A DNA stretch of 64,000 nucleotides from Ramlibacter humi (lineage in GTDB: Bacteria > Pseudomonadota > Gammaproteobacteria > Burkholderiales > Burkholderiaceae_C). Positions 46,492 to 56,016 of the stretch are shown one piece after another. The stretch lies in contig NZ_SMLK01000003.1 of the NCBI RefSeq assembly GCF_004681975.1, positions 186,001 to 250,000 on the forward strand, in the 5' to 3' direction. The notes beneath the pieces are model-generated. The model saw only the letters and a program-made list of their open reading frames with translations, was not told the DNA's origin and searched no databases. Each line of letters starts with the position of its first letter. The stretch's first letter is position 1. Position numbers and translations under genes: made by a program.

Positions 46492-47871
46492 ATGCTGACC
46501 GCGCACCGCGATCCCATCGCCGCCATCGCCACGGCCCCCGGCCGCGGCGCGGTGGGCATCGTGCGCGTATCGGGCCGGTCGGCGCAGCCGATCATCGATG
46601 CCGTCTGCGGCCGTTCGCTGAAGCCGCGCGAAGCGACGTACCTGCCTTTCCGTGCCACCGATGGTTCGCCCATCGACCAGGGCATCGCCATCCACTTCCC
46701 GGCGCCCCACTCGTACACGGGCGAGGACGTGCTGGAACTGCAGGCGCACGGCGGACCCGTGGTGCTGCAGCTGCTGCTGGCGCGCTGCCTGGAAGCGGGC
46801 GCGGCGATGGGTTTGCGCGTGGCGCGGCCCGGCGAGTTCACCGAGCGCGCCTTCCTCAACGACAAGATCGACCTGGCGCAAGCCGAAGCCATCGCCGACC
46901 TCATCGACGCCAGCACCGAAGCCGCGGCGCGCAGCGCGGGCCGCTCACTGGCCGGCGAGTTCTCGCGCGAGATCCACACGCTGCGCGACGCGCTGATCCA
47001 CCTGCGCATGCTGGTGGAAGCGACGCTGGACTTTCCGGAAGAAGAGATCGATTTCCTGCGCCAGTCCGACGCGCAGGGCCAGCTCGATCGCCTGCAGTCC
47101 GCGCTGGCCGGCGTGATGCGCCGCGCGCGCCAGGGCGCGCTGCTGCGCGAAGGCATCCAGGTCGTCATCGCGGGGCAGCCGAACGCGGGCAAGAGCTCGT
47201 TGCTCAATGCGCTGGCCGGTGCGGAACTGGCCATCGTGACGCCCATTCCCGGTACCACGCGCGACGTGGTGAGCCAGACCATCCAGGTCGAAGGCGTGCC
47301 GGTCCACGTGATCGACACCGCGGGCCTGCGCGAAAGCGAAGACGTGGTGGAACGCATCGGCATCGAGCGCGCCTGGGCGCGCATCGAAGCCGCGGACGCG
47401 GTGCTGTTCCTGCACGACCTCACCCGAGCCCAGGAAACCGGCTACCACGAAGGTGATGAAGCGCTGCTGCGGGACTTGCGCTCGCGGGTGCCGGAAGCCG
47501 TGCCCGTGGTGCAGGTGTGGAACAAGGCGGATGCAGCCGCGAGCTCAACCGTGCACGAGGGCGAGCTGCGCCTGTCCGCGAAGACCGGCGACGGGCTGAA
47601 CGCCTTGCGAGATCGCTTGCTGCAGATCGCGGGCTGGCAGGCCGCGCCGGAAGGCGTGTACATCGCACGCGAGCGCCACCTGCAAGCCCTGCGCCGTGTC
47701 GACGCCCACCTGATGGAGGCCGCGGCGCAACTCGCGGGCGAGGTGCCGGCGCTGGACCTGCTGGCGGAAGAACTGCGCCTGGCGCAGAACGCGCTGAACG
47801 AGATCACCGGCGAATTCACGGCGGACGACCTGCTCGGCGTCATCTTCTCCAGCTTCTGTATCGGAAAGTAG
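46492..47871 (+). CDS. mnmE: tRNA modification GTPase MnmE (TrmE)
   Basis: 459 residues. N-terminal tetrahydrofolate-binding domain ([22 protein letters not shown]), a helical domain, and an inserted G domain with G1 [11 protein letters not shown]2/G3 [11 protein letters not shown] and DTAGLRE, and G4 NKAD. The C-terminal FCIGK motif carries the catalytic-type cysteine. It works with MnmG on tRNA wobble uridine. The gene lies 40 kb from mnmG, across the origin region. Confidence 0.98.
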   Translation: MLTAHRDPIAAIATAPGRGAVGIVRVSGRSAQPIIDAVCGRSLKPREATYLPFRATDGSPIDQGIAIHFPAPHSYTGEDVLELQAHGGPVVLQLLLARCLEAGAAMGLRVARPGEFTERAFLNDKIDLAQAEAIADLIDASTEAAARSAGRSLAGEFSREIHTLRDALIHLRMLVEATLDFPEEEIDFLRQSDAQGQLDRLQSALAGVMRRARQGALLREGIQVVIAGQPNAGKSSLLNALAGAELAIVTPIPGTTRDVVSQTIQVEGVPVHVIDTAGLRESEDVVERIGIERAWARIEAADAVLFLHDLTRAQETGYHEGDEALLRDLRSRVPEAVPVVQVWNKADAAASSTVHEGELRLSAKTGDGLNALRDRLLQIAGWQAAPEGVYIARERHLQALRRVDAHLMEAAAQLAGEVPALDLLAEELRLAQNALNEITGEFTADDLLGVIFSSFCIGK

Positions 47872-48007
47872 GGCCATCCGGCGCGTGACGAAAGCCACAG
47901 CCTCGGCCGTTCGGTGAAGCCGCGGTGTCCGCGCGTCGGCGAGGGATGGCGCGCCGCGGGGGGTGCCCGCTACACTGGCCGTCCGCCTCTCCGTGAAAGT
48001 GGAGTCC

Positions 48008-48667
48008 ATGTCGTTGCTGCGTTGGTTCACCCGCTCGAAGCGGCCGGCCGAAGCCGGCCACTCCGGCTCGCTGCCCGGTAGCGACACCACGCGTCCACCG
48101 CCCCTGGGCAGCCGAAAGGTCGAACGCACGCACCGGCGCGAACTTCTGTACACGATCGTGCGCGAATGCATGGTGCGCGCTGGCGTGCTGACCTCCAGCT
48201 ACCGGTTCAAGGTGCTGTCGCTCGACGGCCGGGGCCGCCAGTTCATGATCATGGTGGACCTGGTGGATGCGCCGGTGGCCAGCAGCGCAAGCCTCGCGGC
48301 GGTGGAGAACATGATCGCGGAGGCCGCCAAGGCGCGCCACCAGATCGCGGTCAAGGGCGTGTACTGGCGCCAGAACAGCGCGTCCGCCAAAGGGGCCGCG
48401 GTGAAGCAGCCGGCCGCCAAGGCCGCGCAACCAACGCCAGCGAAGGCGCCTTCCGAGGCTGACCCCATTGATGCCGCCGAGATCGCGGCGTTCCAGAAAG
48501 CGCTGGCCGCGGGCCTGGCGAAGCCCGCCGCGCCCGCCGACACGTTGGCGGCGACGCCCACGAACCGCACGCCCAGCTACACGCTGCTCACGGGCTTCGA
48601 AGACACCGAGCAGGCCGAAGCCGCCGCCACCGCGCTCAGCGCCACGCAGTACGGCGAGCTGCGCTAG
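48008..48667 (+). CDS. Hypothetical protein
   Basis: 219 residues from ATG 48008 (GTGGAG upstream). A basic N-terminus, a compact domain (RELLYTIVRECMVRAGVLTSSYRFKVLSLDG to HQIAVKGVYWRQN), an Ala/Pro/Lys-rich linker, then a C-terminal acidic segment (YTLLTGFEDTEQAEAA). No family recognised. Overlaps the convergent antiporter gene by 4 bases. Confidence 0.75.
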   Translation: MSLLRWFTRSKRPAEAGHSGSLPGSDTTRPPPLGSRKVERTHRRELLYTIVRECMVRAGVLTSSYRFKVLSLDGRGRQFMIMVDLVDAPVASSASLAAVENMIAEAAKARHQIAVKGVYWRQNSASAKGAAVKQPAAKAAQPTPAKAPSEADPIDAAEIAAFQKALAAGLAKPAAPADTLAATPTNRTPSYTLLTGFEDTEQAEAAATALSATQYGELR

Positions 48668-50655
48668 CCCTTCAGGAGTTTCTGTTCCGCGACCGACAGG
48701 GCTTCCGGCCGGCCGGAGAGCACCAGCGTGTCGCCATCCGCCAGCGCGGGGTCGCGGTCCACTTCGGCGACCTTGCCGTCGGCCCGCCGCAGGCTCACCA
48801 CCCGCACGCCCATCGCATGCAGCGCGAACTGCGCCAGCGGCTTGCCGACCGCGCGCGCGCCCAGCGGCAGCGTCAGCGTGGACAGGCGTTCCTGCTGCAG
48901 GTCTTCCACCGTGTCGTCGTCGGCGCCGTGGAAGTAGCCGCGCAGGAGGTTGTAGCGCTCGTCGCGCTGGTCCTGCACGATGCGGATCACTCGCCGCATG
49001 GGCACGCCCACCAGCGCCAGCGCGTGGCTGGCCAGCATGAGCGAGCCTTCCAGCGCTTCGGGCACCACTTCGGTGGCACCGGCGGCCTGCAGCTTTTCCA
49101 GCTCGCGGTCGTCCTGGGTGCGCACGATCACCGGCACCTGCGGCGCGTGCGCGCGCGTGTTGGCCAGCACCTTCAGCGCGCCGGGCACGTCCAGGTAGGT
49201 CACCACCACCGCGCTGGCCCGCGCCAGGCCGGCGGCGATCAGCGCCTGCAGGCGCGCGGCGTCGCCGAACACCACCGAGTCGCCCGCGGCGGCGGCCTGG
49301 CGCACGCGGTCGGGGTCCAGGTCCAGCGCCATGTAGGGGATGTTCTCGCGCTCCAGCACGCGCGCCAGGTTCTGGCCGCAGCGGCCGTAGCCGCAGATGA
49401 TCACGTGCTTGTTGGCGTTGATGGATCGCCGCGCGATGGTGGTCATCTGCAGCGATTGCTGCAGCCATTCGTTGGCCACCAGCTTCATCACCAGCCAGTT
49501 GCTGTACATGATGATGAAAGGCGTGGCCAGCATGGACAGCACCATGCTGGCCAGCACCGGTGCCAGGAGCGGTGCCGGGATCACCTGGTTCTGTTGCGCC
49601 AGCGCCAGCAGCACGAAGCCGAACTCGCCCGCCTGCGCCAGGTACAGCCCGGTGCGCAGCGACACGCCCGGCGTGGCGCCCATCTGCCAGGTGAGGAGGG
49701 TCACCAGCACCAGCTTGAACAGCACCGGCACGGTGAGCATCAGCAGCACCAGCGCCCAGCGCTCGCCCACCAGGCGCCAGTCGAGCATCATCCCGATGCT
49801 GACGAAGAACAGGCCCAGCAGCACGTCGTGGAACGGCCGGATGTCGGTCTCCACCTGGTGCTTGTATTCGGTCTCGGAGATCAGCATGCCGGCGATGAAC
49901 GCACCCAGCGCCAGCGACAGGCCGGCGTGCTCGGTCAGCCAGGCCAGGCCCAGTGTGATGAGCAGCAGGTTCAGCACGAACAGCTCTTCGCTCTTGCGCC
50001 GTGCCACCAGCGTGAGCCACCAGCGCATCGCGCGCTGGCCGCCGGTGAGCAGCACCGTGACCAGCACGGCGGCCTTGAGCGTGCCGAAGGCCAGCGCCAT
50101 CAGCAGCGCCTCGGGCTTGCTGCCCAGCGCGGGGATGAGCACCAGCAGCGGCACCACGGCCAGGTCCTGGAACAGCAGCACGCCCATCACGCGCTTGCCG
50201 TGCTCGGACTCCAGCTCCAGCCGGTCGGCGACCAGCTTGACGACGATGGCCGTGCTGCTCATCGCCAGCGCGCCCGACAGCACCAGCGCCGTCTGCCAGC
50301 TCATGCGCCAGAACTGCGGCAGCACCGTCGACAGCGCCAGGCTGCCGGCGGTGCCGATGACGATGGTCAGCACGACCTGGAACAGCCCCAGCCCGAACAC
50401 GTGGGCGCGCATGGCGCGCAGCTTGGGCAGGTTGAATTCCAGCCCGATCACGAACATCAGGAAGACGACGCCGAACTCGCCGAGATAGCGCACGGCTTCC
50501 GAGTTCTCGCCCAGCGCCAGCGCGTTGGGGCCGATCACCACGCCGACCACCAGGTAGCCCAGCATGGGCGGCAGCTTGAGCGAACGGGAGGCCACCACCC
50601 CCAGTACCGCGGCCAGCAGGTACACCAGCGTAAGTTCCAGGGTGGTCATCGGCAT
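48664..50655 (-). CDS. Monovalent cation:proton antiporter-2 with TrkA-N and TrkA-C domains (KefB/KefC type)
   Basis: 663 residues (ATG two codons later also possible). About twelve helices of the CPA2 exchanger (PPMLGYLVVGVVIGPNALAL, GEFGVVFLMFVIGLEFNL). Then a Rossmann RCK/TrkA-N domain (VIICGYGRCGQNLARVLE, ALDLDPDRV, VVTYLDVPGALK) and a TrkA-C domain at the end (LPLGARAVGKPLAQF, LVLSGRPEALS). Predicted K+/H+ exchange gated by nucleotide or glutathione-type ligands. Divergent from kdsD. Confidence 0.93.
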   Translation of the reverse strand: MPMTTLELTLVYLLAAVLGVVASRSLKLPPMLGYLVVGVVIGPNALALGENSEAVRYLGEFGVVFLMFVIGLEFNLPKLRAMRAHVFGLGLFQVVLTIVIGTAGSLALSTVLPQFWRMSWQTALVLSGALAMSSTAIVVKLVADRLELESEHGKRVMGVLLFQDLAVVPLLVLIPALGSKPEALLMALAFGTLKAAVLVTVLLTGGQRAMRWWLTLVARRKSEELFVLNLLLITLGLAWLTEHAGLSLALGAFIAGMLISETEYKHQVETDIRPFHDVLLGLFFVSIGMMLDWRLVGERWALVLLMLTVPVLFKLVLVTLLTWQMGATPGVSLRTGLYLAQAGEFGFVLLALAQQNQVIPAPLLAPVLASMVLSMLATPFIIMYSNWLVMKLVANEWLQQSLQMTTIARRSINANKHVIICGYGRCGQNLARVLERENIPYMALDLDPDRVRQAAAAGDSVVFGDAARLQALIAAGLARASAVVVTYLDVPGALKVLANTRAHAPQVPVIVRTQDDRELEKLQAAGATEVVPEALEGSLMLASHALALVGVPMRRVIRIVQDQRDERYNLLRGYFHGADDDTVEDLQQERLSTLTLPLGARAVGKPLAQFALHAMGVRVVSLRRADGKVAEVDRDPALADGDTLVLSGRPEALSVAEQKLLKG

Positions 50656-50693
50656 GGGCCCGATACTAGCTGGACACCTAAAATCGCCCGCTT

Positions 50694-51674
50694 ATGTCCG
50701 CTTTCGACCGCGACCAGGCGCTGCGCCTGGCCCAGGAGACTTTCGACATCGAAGCCGCGGCCGTGCTGGGCCTGAAGGCCCGCACCGGCGATGCTTTCGC
50801 GCGTGCCGTGCAAGCCATGCTGGCCGTGCGCGGCCGCGTGGTGGTCATGGGCATGGGCAAGAGCGGCCACATCGGCCGCAAGGTGGCCGCCACGCTGGCT
50901 TCCACCGGCACGCCGGCCATGTTTGTCCACCCGGCCGAGGCCAGCCACGGCGACCTGGGGATGATCAAGGCCATCGACCTCGTGCTGGCCATCTCCAACG
51001 GCGGCGAAAGCGACGAGATCACGGCCATCCTGCCCATCCTCAAGCGCTTCGGCGTTGCGCTGGTGGCGATGACGGGCAACGCGAACTCCACGCTCGCGCA
51101 GCACGCGGACATCGTGCTGGACAGCGGCGTGGAAAAGGAAGCCTGCCCGCTGCAGCTGGCGCCCACCGCCAGCACCACGGCGCAGCTGGCGCTGGGCGAT
51201 GCGCTGGCCGTCGCGCTGCTGGACGCGCGCGGCTTCCGTTCGGAAGACTTCGCGCGCTCGCATCCGGGCGGCTCGCTGGGCCGCAAGCTGCTGACCCACC
51301 TTTCGGACGTCATGCGCAGCGGCGACGCCGTGCCGCGCGTCGGGCCGGACACCGCCTTCCCCGACTTGATGCGCGAGATGAGCGCCAAGGGCCTGGGCGC
51401 CTCCGCCATCGTCGACGCCGGCGGCCGCGTGCTGGGCATCTTCACCGACGGCGACTTGCGCCGCCTGATCGAAAAAGGCGCGGACCTGCGCGCGGTGAAG
51501 GCGCACGAGGTCATGCACGCGGGTCCACGCACCGTCCGCGACGACGCCCTGGCCGTCGAGGCGGCCGAGCTGATGGAGCAGCACCGCATCACCAGCGTGC
51601 TGGTGGTCGACGCGCAAGGGCGCCTGTGCGGGGCCGTGAACAGCAACGACCTGATGCGCGCCAAGGTGATCTGA
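50694..51674 (+). CDS. kdsD: Arabinose-5-phosphate isomerase KdsD
   Basis: 326 residues. An N-terminal SIS domain (GRVVVMGMGKSGHIGRKVAATLASTG, ISNGGESDEI, LAPTASTTAQLALGDALA) and two C-terminal CBS domains (LSDVMRSGDAVPRV, AHEVMHAGPRTV). Converts ribulose-5-P to arabinose-5-P, the first committed precursor of Kdo for LPS. First gene of kdsD-kdsC-lptC. Confidence 0.96.
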   Translation: MSAFDRDQALRLAQETFDIEAAAVLGLKARTGDAFARAVQAMLAVRGRVVVMGMGKSGHIGRKVAATLASTGTPAMFVHPAEASHGDLGMIKAIDLVLAISNGGESDEITAILPILKRFGVALVAMTGNANSTLAQHADIVLDSGVEKEACPLQLAPTASTTAQLALGDALAVALLDARGFRSEDFARSHPGGSLGRKLLTHLSDVMRSGDAVPRVGPDTAFPDLMREMSAKGLGASAIVDAGGRVLGIFTDGDLRRLIEKGADLRAVKAHEVMHAGPRTVRDDALAVEAAELMEQHRITSVLVVDAQGRLCGAVNSNDLMRAKVI

Positions 51675-51676
51675 GC

Positions 51677-52222
51677 TTGTCCGCGCCCGCCCTCTCCTTT
51701 CCGCCCGAACTGCTGCTGGCCGCCCAGGGCGTGCGGGTGGCCTTTTTCGACGTCGACGGCGTGCTGACCGACGGCGGCCTGTACATGGGCGCCGAAGGCG
51801 AAAGCCTGAAGCGCTTCAACATCCTGGACGGCCTGGGCCTGAAGCTGCTGCAGCAGGGCGGCATCGCGCCGGTGGTCATCACCGGCCGCGACTCACCGGC
51901 GCTGCGCGCGCGGCTGGCCGCGCTGGCCATCACGCACGTGCACTACGGCACCGAAGACAAGGCGCCCGCCGCGCAGAAGACGCTGGAAGCGTTGGGCCTG
52001 GCCTGGTCGCAGGCCGCCGCCATCGGCGACGACTGGCCCGACCTGCCGGTGCTGCGCCGCTGTGCCTTCGCCGCCGCGCCGGCCAACGCGCATACGGAGG
52101 TCAAGGCCGCGGCGCGCTATGTCACCCAGGCCGCGGGCGGCCACGGCGCGGCACGCGAGTTTTGCGACCTGCTGCTGGTGGCCGGCGGCCGCTATGCGCA
52201 GCTGCTGGAACGCTACCGGTGA
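51677..52222 (+). CDS. kdsC: 3-deoxy-manno-octulosonate-8-phosphatase KdsC
   Basis: 181 residues with a TTG start three bases after the kdsD stop. The frame is open at this point and later GTGs would trim the conserved core. HAD phosphatase of the KdsC type: FFDVDGVLTDGGLYMG (nucleophile Asp), ITGRDSPALRARL and GDDWPDLPVL. Releases Kdo from Kdo-8-P. The stop overlaps the lptC start (GTGA). Confidence 0.94.
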   Translation: MSAPALSFPPELLLAAQGVRVAFFDVDGVLTDGGLYMGAEGESLKRFNILDGLGLKLLQQGGIAPVVITGRDSPALRARLAALAITHVHYGTEDKAPAAQKTLEALGLAWSQAAAIGDDWPDLPVLRRCAFAAAPANAHTEVKAAARYVTQAAGGHGAAREFCDLLLVAGGRYAQLLERYR

Positions 52223-52860
52223 GTACCGCCGCCCTGCCTTCACCCACCGTGTGGCGCCGCGCGCGGGCCCTCTGGGACCGCGCGGCGGTCTACCTGCCGG
52301 TCATCCTGATGGGGGTCATGGCACTGGGCACCTACTGGCTGGCCAGCAACACGCCTTCGTTCATCGGCGGGCCGGAAACGCAGCGGCCGGCGACGCACGA
52401 CCCCGATTACTTCATGCGCGATTTCTCGGTGAAGACGTTCGAGCCGAATGGCCGGCTGAAGAGCGAGGTCTTCGGCACCGAGGCGCGCCACTTCCCCGAC
52501 ACGGACACGCTGGAGATCGACAACCCGCGCATCCGCAGCTACGACGAGAACGGCTCGCTCACCATCGCCACCGGCCGCCGCGCCATCAGCAACGGCGACG
52601 GCTCGGAGGTGCAGCTGATCGGCGATGCGGTGGTGGTGCGCGATGCGCCGCCGGGCACGGAGACGCCGCACATGGAAATCCGCAGCGAGTTCCTGCACGT
52701 GTTCGTCAACACCGAGCGCGTGAAGACGCATCTGCCGGTGACGCTGATCCGCGGCAACGACGAGTTCCACGGCGACTCGATGGACTACGACAACCTCGAC
52801 CGCATCATGGGCCTGCAGGGCCGCGTGCGCGGCCGGCTGGTGCCCACGCCCAAACCCTGA
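52219..52860 (+). CDS. lptC: LPS export protein LptC
   Basis: 213 residues, GTG start overlapping kdsC. One membrane anchor (about residues 25-43) and a periplasmic beta-jellyroll (DYFMRDFSVKTFEPNGRLKSEVFG, DGSEVQLIGDAVVVRDA, LPVTLIRGNDEFHGDSMDYDN), matching LptC. Bridges LptFG and LptA in LPS transport. lptA and lptB, usually next, are not here. Confidence 0.92.
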   Translation: MSTAALPSPTVWRRARALWDRAAVYLPVILMGVMALGTYWLASNTPSFIGGPETQRPATHDPDYFMRDFSVKTFEPNGRLKSEVFGTEARHFPDTDTLEIDNPRIRSYDENGSLTIATGRRAISNGDGSEVQLIGDAVVVRDAPPGTETPHMEIRSEFLHVFVNTERVKTHLPVTLIRGNDEFHGDSMDYDNLDRIMGLQGRVRGRLVPTPKP

Positions 52861-52871
52861 GGAAAAGCAGC

Positions 52872-53648
52872 ATGGCGCGTCCCCTCGTGTTCATCACCGG
52901 CGCGTCCAGCGGCATCGGCCAGGCGCTGGCGGCGCGTTACGCGCGGGCAGGCTGGAATCTGGCACTGGCAGCCCGGCGCACGGGCGAGATCCAGGCCTGG
53001 GCGGCGCAGCAGGGACTCGATCTGGCGCGGTACGCCGTGTACGCGGCCGACGTCGCCGACACGGAAAGCATCGTGGCCGCGGGGCGGCGCTGCATCGCGG
53101 AGCAGGGCCTGCCCGACGCCGTGATCGCCAACGCGGGCATCAGCATCGGCGTGGACACGGCCGTGCGCGAAGACCTGGACGTGATCGCGCGCACGTTCGC
53201 GACCAACAACATCGGGCTGGCGGCGACCTTCCATCCGTTCATCGATGCCATGGCCCAGCGCGGCTCCGGGCGGCTGGTGGGCGTCGGCAGCGTCGCCGGC
53301 ATCCGCGGGCTGCCGGGGCACGGCGCCTATTGCGCGAGCAAGGCGGCCGTCATCAGCTACTGCGAAAGCCTGCGCGGCGAGCTGCGCGCCAGCGGCGTGA
53401 AGGTGGTGACCATCTGCCCGGGGTATGTGGACACGCCGCTCACGAGCAGGAACCGGTACTCGATGCCTTTCCTGATGCAGCCGCCGGAGTTCGCGGACCG
53501 CGCTTTCCGCGCCATCGAGGCCGGCGCCAGCTACCGTGTCATCCCCTGGCAGATGGGCATTGTGGCCAAGCTGCTGCGGATGCTGCCCAACGCCCTGTTC
53601 GACCGCGTGCTGGCCGGGCGGCCACGCAAGCACCGGCAAGGCAGCTGA
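52872..53648 (+). CDS. Short-chain dehydrogenase/reductase
   Basis: 258 residues. Rossmann motif VFITGASSGIGQALA, NAG (VIANAGIS), and the catalytic YCASKAA with upstream Ser (GVGSVAG), the classical SDR set. A hydrophobic/basic C-terminus. Substrate unknown. Starts 11 bases after lptC, so it is probably cotranscribed. Confidence 0.9.
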   Translation: MARPLVFITGASSGIGQALAARYARAGWNLALAARRTGEIQAWAAQQGLDLARYAVYAADVADTESIVAAGRRCIAEQGLPDAVIANAGISIGVDTAVREDLDVIARTFATNNIGLAATFHPFIDAMAQRGSGRLVGVGSVAGIRGLPGHGAYCASKAAVISYCESLRGELRASGVKVVTICPGYVDTPLTSRNRYSMPFLMQPPEFADRAFRAIEAGASYRVIPWQMGIVAKLLRMLPNALFDRVLAGRPRKHRQGS

Positions 53649-53664
53649 TCCTCCACCGGCCATG

Positions 53665-53689
53665 AAAAAAGGCCCCCGAAGGAGCCCTT
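53665..53689 (-). terminator. Intrinsic terminator of the RRM gene
   Basis: On the minus strand GGGCTCC, TTCG loop, GGGGCC, then six T. A stem of seven pairs including two wobbles. Confidence 0.8.
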
Positions 53690-53708
53690 GTTGCCGTGCG
53701 AGGCGCGA

Positions 53709-54197
53709 TCAGTAGTTGCCGCCGCCGCCACCACCGCCACGGTTGCCGCCGCCGCGCGGGCCGGAACCGTAGGGGCTGCGGAAGCCACCGTCGTTGCCGC
53801 CGCGGCCACCGCCGCCGCCGCCGCCACCGAAGCCGCGGCCACCGCCGCCACCACCACCGTAGCCGCCGCCACCGCCGCCGTAACCACCACCGCCGCCGCC
53901 GCCGCCGTAGCCGCCGCCACCACCACCGCCGAAGCCGCGCGGACGCGCTTCCATCGGGCGGGCTTCATTGACGACGACGCTGCGGCCGCCCAGGGGCTGG
54001 CCGTTCATGCCGCTGATGGCGGCTTGCGCTTCGGCATCGCTGCCCATCTCGACGAAACCAAAGCCCTTGGAGCGACCCGTGTCGCGTTCCATCATGACTT
54101 TGGCGCTGGTGACCGCGCCGAACTGGCCGAAAGCCTGTTCGAGATCGCTGTCGCGGACGCTGTAGGGCAGGTTGCCCACGTACAGTTTGTTGCCCAT
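53709..54197 (-). CDS. Glycine-rich RNA-binding protein (RRM)
   Basis: 162 residues. One RRM (about residues 1-80) with RNP2 KLYVGNLPYS and RNP1 SKGFGFVEM, followed by a long glycine tail with Tyr, Arg and Phe (repeated GGGGGYGG blocks). This resembles bacterial/cyanobacterial cold-inducible RRM proteins. Binds RNA; targets unknown. The glycine tail is low-complexity and may vary in length between strains. The 275-base gap upstream, back to the amt gene, shows nothing I can name. Confidence 0.92.
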   Translation of the reverse strand: MGNKLYVGNLPYSVRDSDLEQAFGQFGAVTSAKVMMERDTGRSKGFGFVEMGSDAEAQAAISGMNGQPLGGRSVVVNEARPMEARPRGFGGGGGGGYGGGGGGGGYGGGGGGYGGGGGGGRGFGGGGGGGGRGGNDGGFRSPYGSGPRGGGNRGGGGGGGNY

Positions 54198-54472
54198 TGA
54201 AAGGGACTCCTGGAAAGAACGGAAAGAGCGCGATGGAGTCCCGAAAACGCATCAACGAAGCGAAAGCGACCTTGTCACCGCAAACCGCGCGGACCCGAAA
54301 GTCCACGTCGTCGAATTATGAAGCAGATATCCGTATGGCATGCAAGGGGCCGGACCCGGGAAGCCTTTCGGCACGTGGGGCCGATGCGCCCCAAGGGTGC
54401 TGGGCCGTTCGCGAAGCGCACGGACTCGCGCGCCTCCGGCACGGATGAGTGCGAATGAACGGTGAAATGAAA

Positions 54473-55675
54473 CTACCAGTTCACTTCGCGTTCCGGCGTT
54501 GAGCCGATCTTGTGGATGGCGAGGTCGGCGCCTTCGAATTCCTCTTCCTGCGTGAGCCGCAGGCCGAGCATCGCCTTCAAGGTGCCGTAGACGACGAAAC
54601 CCCCCAGCAGCGCCCAAGCCACGCCCATGACGCTGCCCAGGAGCTGCGCGACAAAGCTCACGCCACCCAGGCCTCCCAGCGCCTTGCTGCCGAAAATGCC
54701 GGCGGCCAGGCCGCCCCACAGCCCGCACAGCCCGTGCAGCGGCCACACGCCCAGCACGTCGTCGATCTTCCAGCGGTTCTGCGTCAGCGTGAACATGGCG
54801 ACGAAGATCGCGCCGGCCACCGCGCCCACCGCCAGCGCGCCCACCGGATGCATCAGGTCGGAGCCCGCGCACACCGCGACCAAGCCCGCCAGCGGGCCGT
54901 TGTGCACGAAGCCGGGGTCGTTGCGGCCCAGCGCCAGCGCCGCCAGCGTGCCGCCCACCATCGCCATCAGCGAGTTGACCGCCACCAGGCCGGAGATCTT
55001 GTCCAGCGTCTGCGCGCTCATCACGTTGAAGCCGAACCAGCCCACCGTGAGGATCCAGGCGCCCAGCGCCAGGAAAGGGATGTTCGAAGGCGGGTGCGCC
55101 GAGATCGCGCCATCCTTGCGGTAGCGGTTGCTGCGCGCGCCCAGCAGCAGCACGGCCGGCAGCGCCAGCCAGCCGCCCACCGCGTGCACCACCACCGAGC
55201 CGGCGAAGTCGTGGAACTCCTCGCCGGTGACGGACTTGATCCAGTCCTGGATACCGAAGGCGTGGTTCCAGCTGATGCCCTCGAAGAAGGGGTAGACGAG
55301 GCCGACGATCACCGCGGTGGCGATCAGCTGCGGCGCGAAGCGGGCGCGCTCGGCGATGCCGCCGGAAATGATGGCGGGGATGGCCGCCGCGAATGTCAGC
55401 AGGAAGAAGAACTTCACCAGCTCGTAGCCGTTCTTCGCCGCCAGCTGCTCGGCGCCGACGAAGAAGTGGGTGCCGTACGCCACGCCGTAGCCGACCATGA
55501 AATAGGCGACGGTGGACACCGAGAAATCCACCAGGATCTTGACCAGCGCATTGACCTGGTTCTTCTTGCGGACCGTGCCCAGCTCCAGGAACGCGAAGCC
55601 GGCGTGCATCGCCAGGACCATCACGCCGCCCAGCAGGATGAACAGGACGTCCGCGCCCTGTTTGAGTGCTTCCAT
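54473..55675 (-). CDS. amt: Ammonium transporter (Amt family)
   Basis: 400 residues from ATG 55675 with AGAGGGG upstream; the long in-frame upstream extension is not conserved. Eleven hydrophobic segments; Amt motifs DFAGSVVVHAVGGW, GWFGFNVMSA and the pore histidines in VHAVGG and GVWPLHGLCGLWGG. Imports ammonium or NH3. No glnK gene adjoins, unlike the usual glnK-amtB pair. Confidence 0.94.
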   Translation of the reverse strand: MEALKQGADVLFILLGGVMVLAMHAGFAFLELGTVRKKNQVNALVKILVDFSVSTVAYFMVGYGVAYGTHFFVGAEQLAAKNGYELVKFFFLLTFAAAIPAIISGGIAERARFAPQLIATAVIVGLVYPFFEGISWNHAFGIQDWIKSVTGEEFHDFAGSVVVHAVGGWLALPAVLLLGARSNRYRKDGAISAHPPSNIPFLALGAWILTVGWFGFNVMSAQTLDKISGLVAVNSLMAMVGGTLAALALGRNDPGFVHNGPLAGLVAVCAGSDLMHPVGALAVGAVAGAIFVAMFTLTQNRWKIDDVLGVWPLHGLCGLWGGLAAGIFGSKALGGLGGVSFVAQLLGSVMGVAWALLGGFVVYGTLKAMLGLRLTQEEEFEGADLAIHKIGSTPEREVNW

Positions 55676-55801
55676 GAACCCCTCTTTGGATGAAACTGCG
55701 TCTTTGTGGTGCGTCCCGGCCGTTTCCGGCGATCGCGCACCAAAGCTAAGCAATAACCGCGCCAGAAGGGTGCGAAAGGCGGCTGCGGGTACAATCGCCC
55801 G

Positions 55802-55945
55802 AGTCATTGGGGAGTAGCCGCCCTCCATCGCGAGAGGGGCCTGCGTCAACAGACTTGAACCGCAAGGTTCATGGCGCAGGCGGACACCCTGCCGGCCCGC
55901 AACGGGCCGGCGGAGAACTTGGCGAGACCTTTGGCTGTGCCGCCT
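55802..55945 (+). promoter_or_regulatory. yybP-ykoY (Mn2+) riboswitch
   Basis: Conserved elements in order: CATTGGGGAGTAGC at 55805-55818, GCGTCAACAGACTTG, a GC-rich variable arm (GGCCCGCAACGGGCC region), and GGCGAGACCTTTGG at 55921-55934, which closes the base stem. This is the manganese-sensing yybP-ykoY fold. It lies 72 bases before a TMEM165/GDT1 exporter, the usual target. A TACAAT -10 box lies at 55790-55795. Confidence 0.88.
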
Positions 55946-56016
55946 CCGCTTTCCGGCCGGGGCTGCGGCGCAGTCATCGGTGCTTGCTTGGCCCCGGCCG
56001 GAGTTTGTTGTCCCTG

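Noticed and set aside
53750-53950. GC-rich trinucleotide-like repeats considered as a tandem-repeat element
   Set aside because: They encode the glycine tail of the RRM protein; explained by coding of Gly codons.
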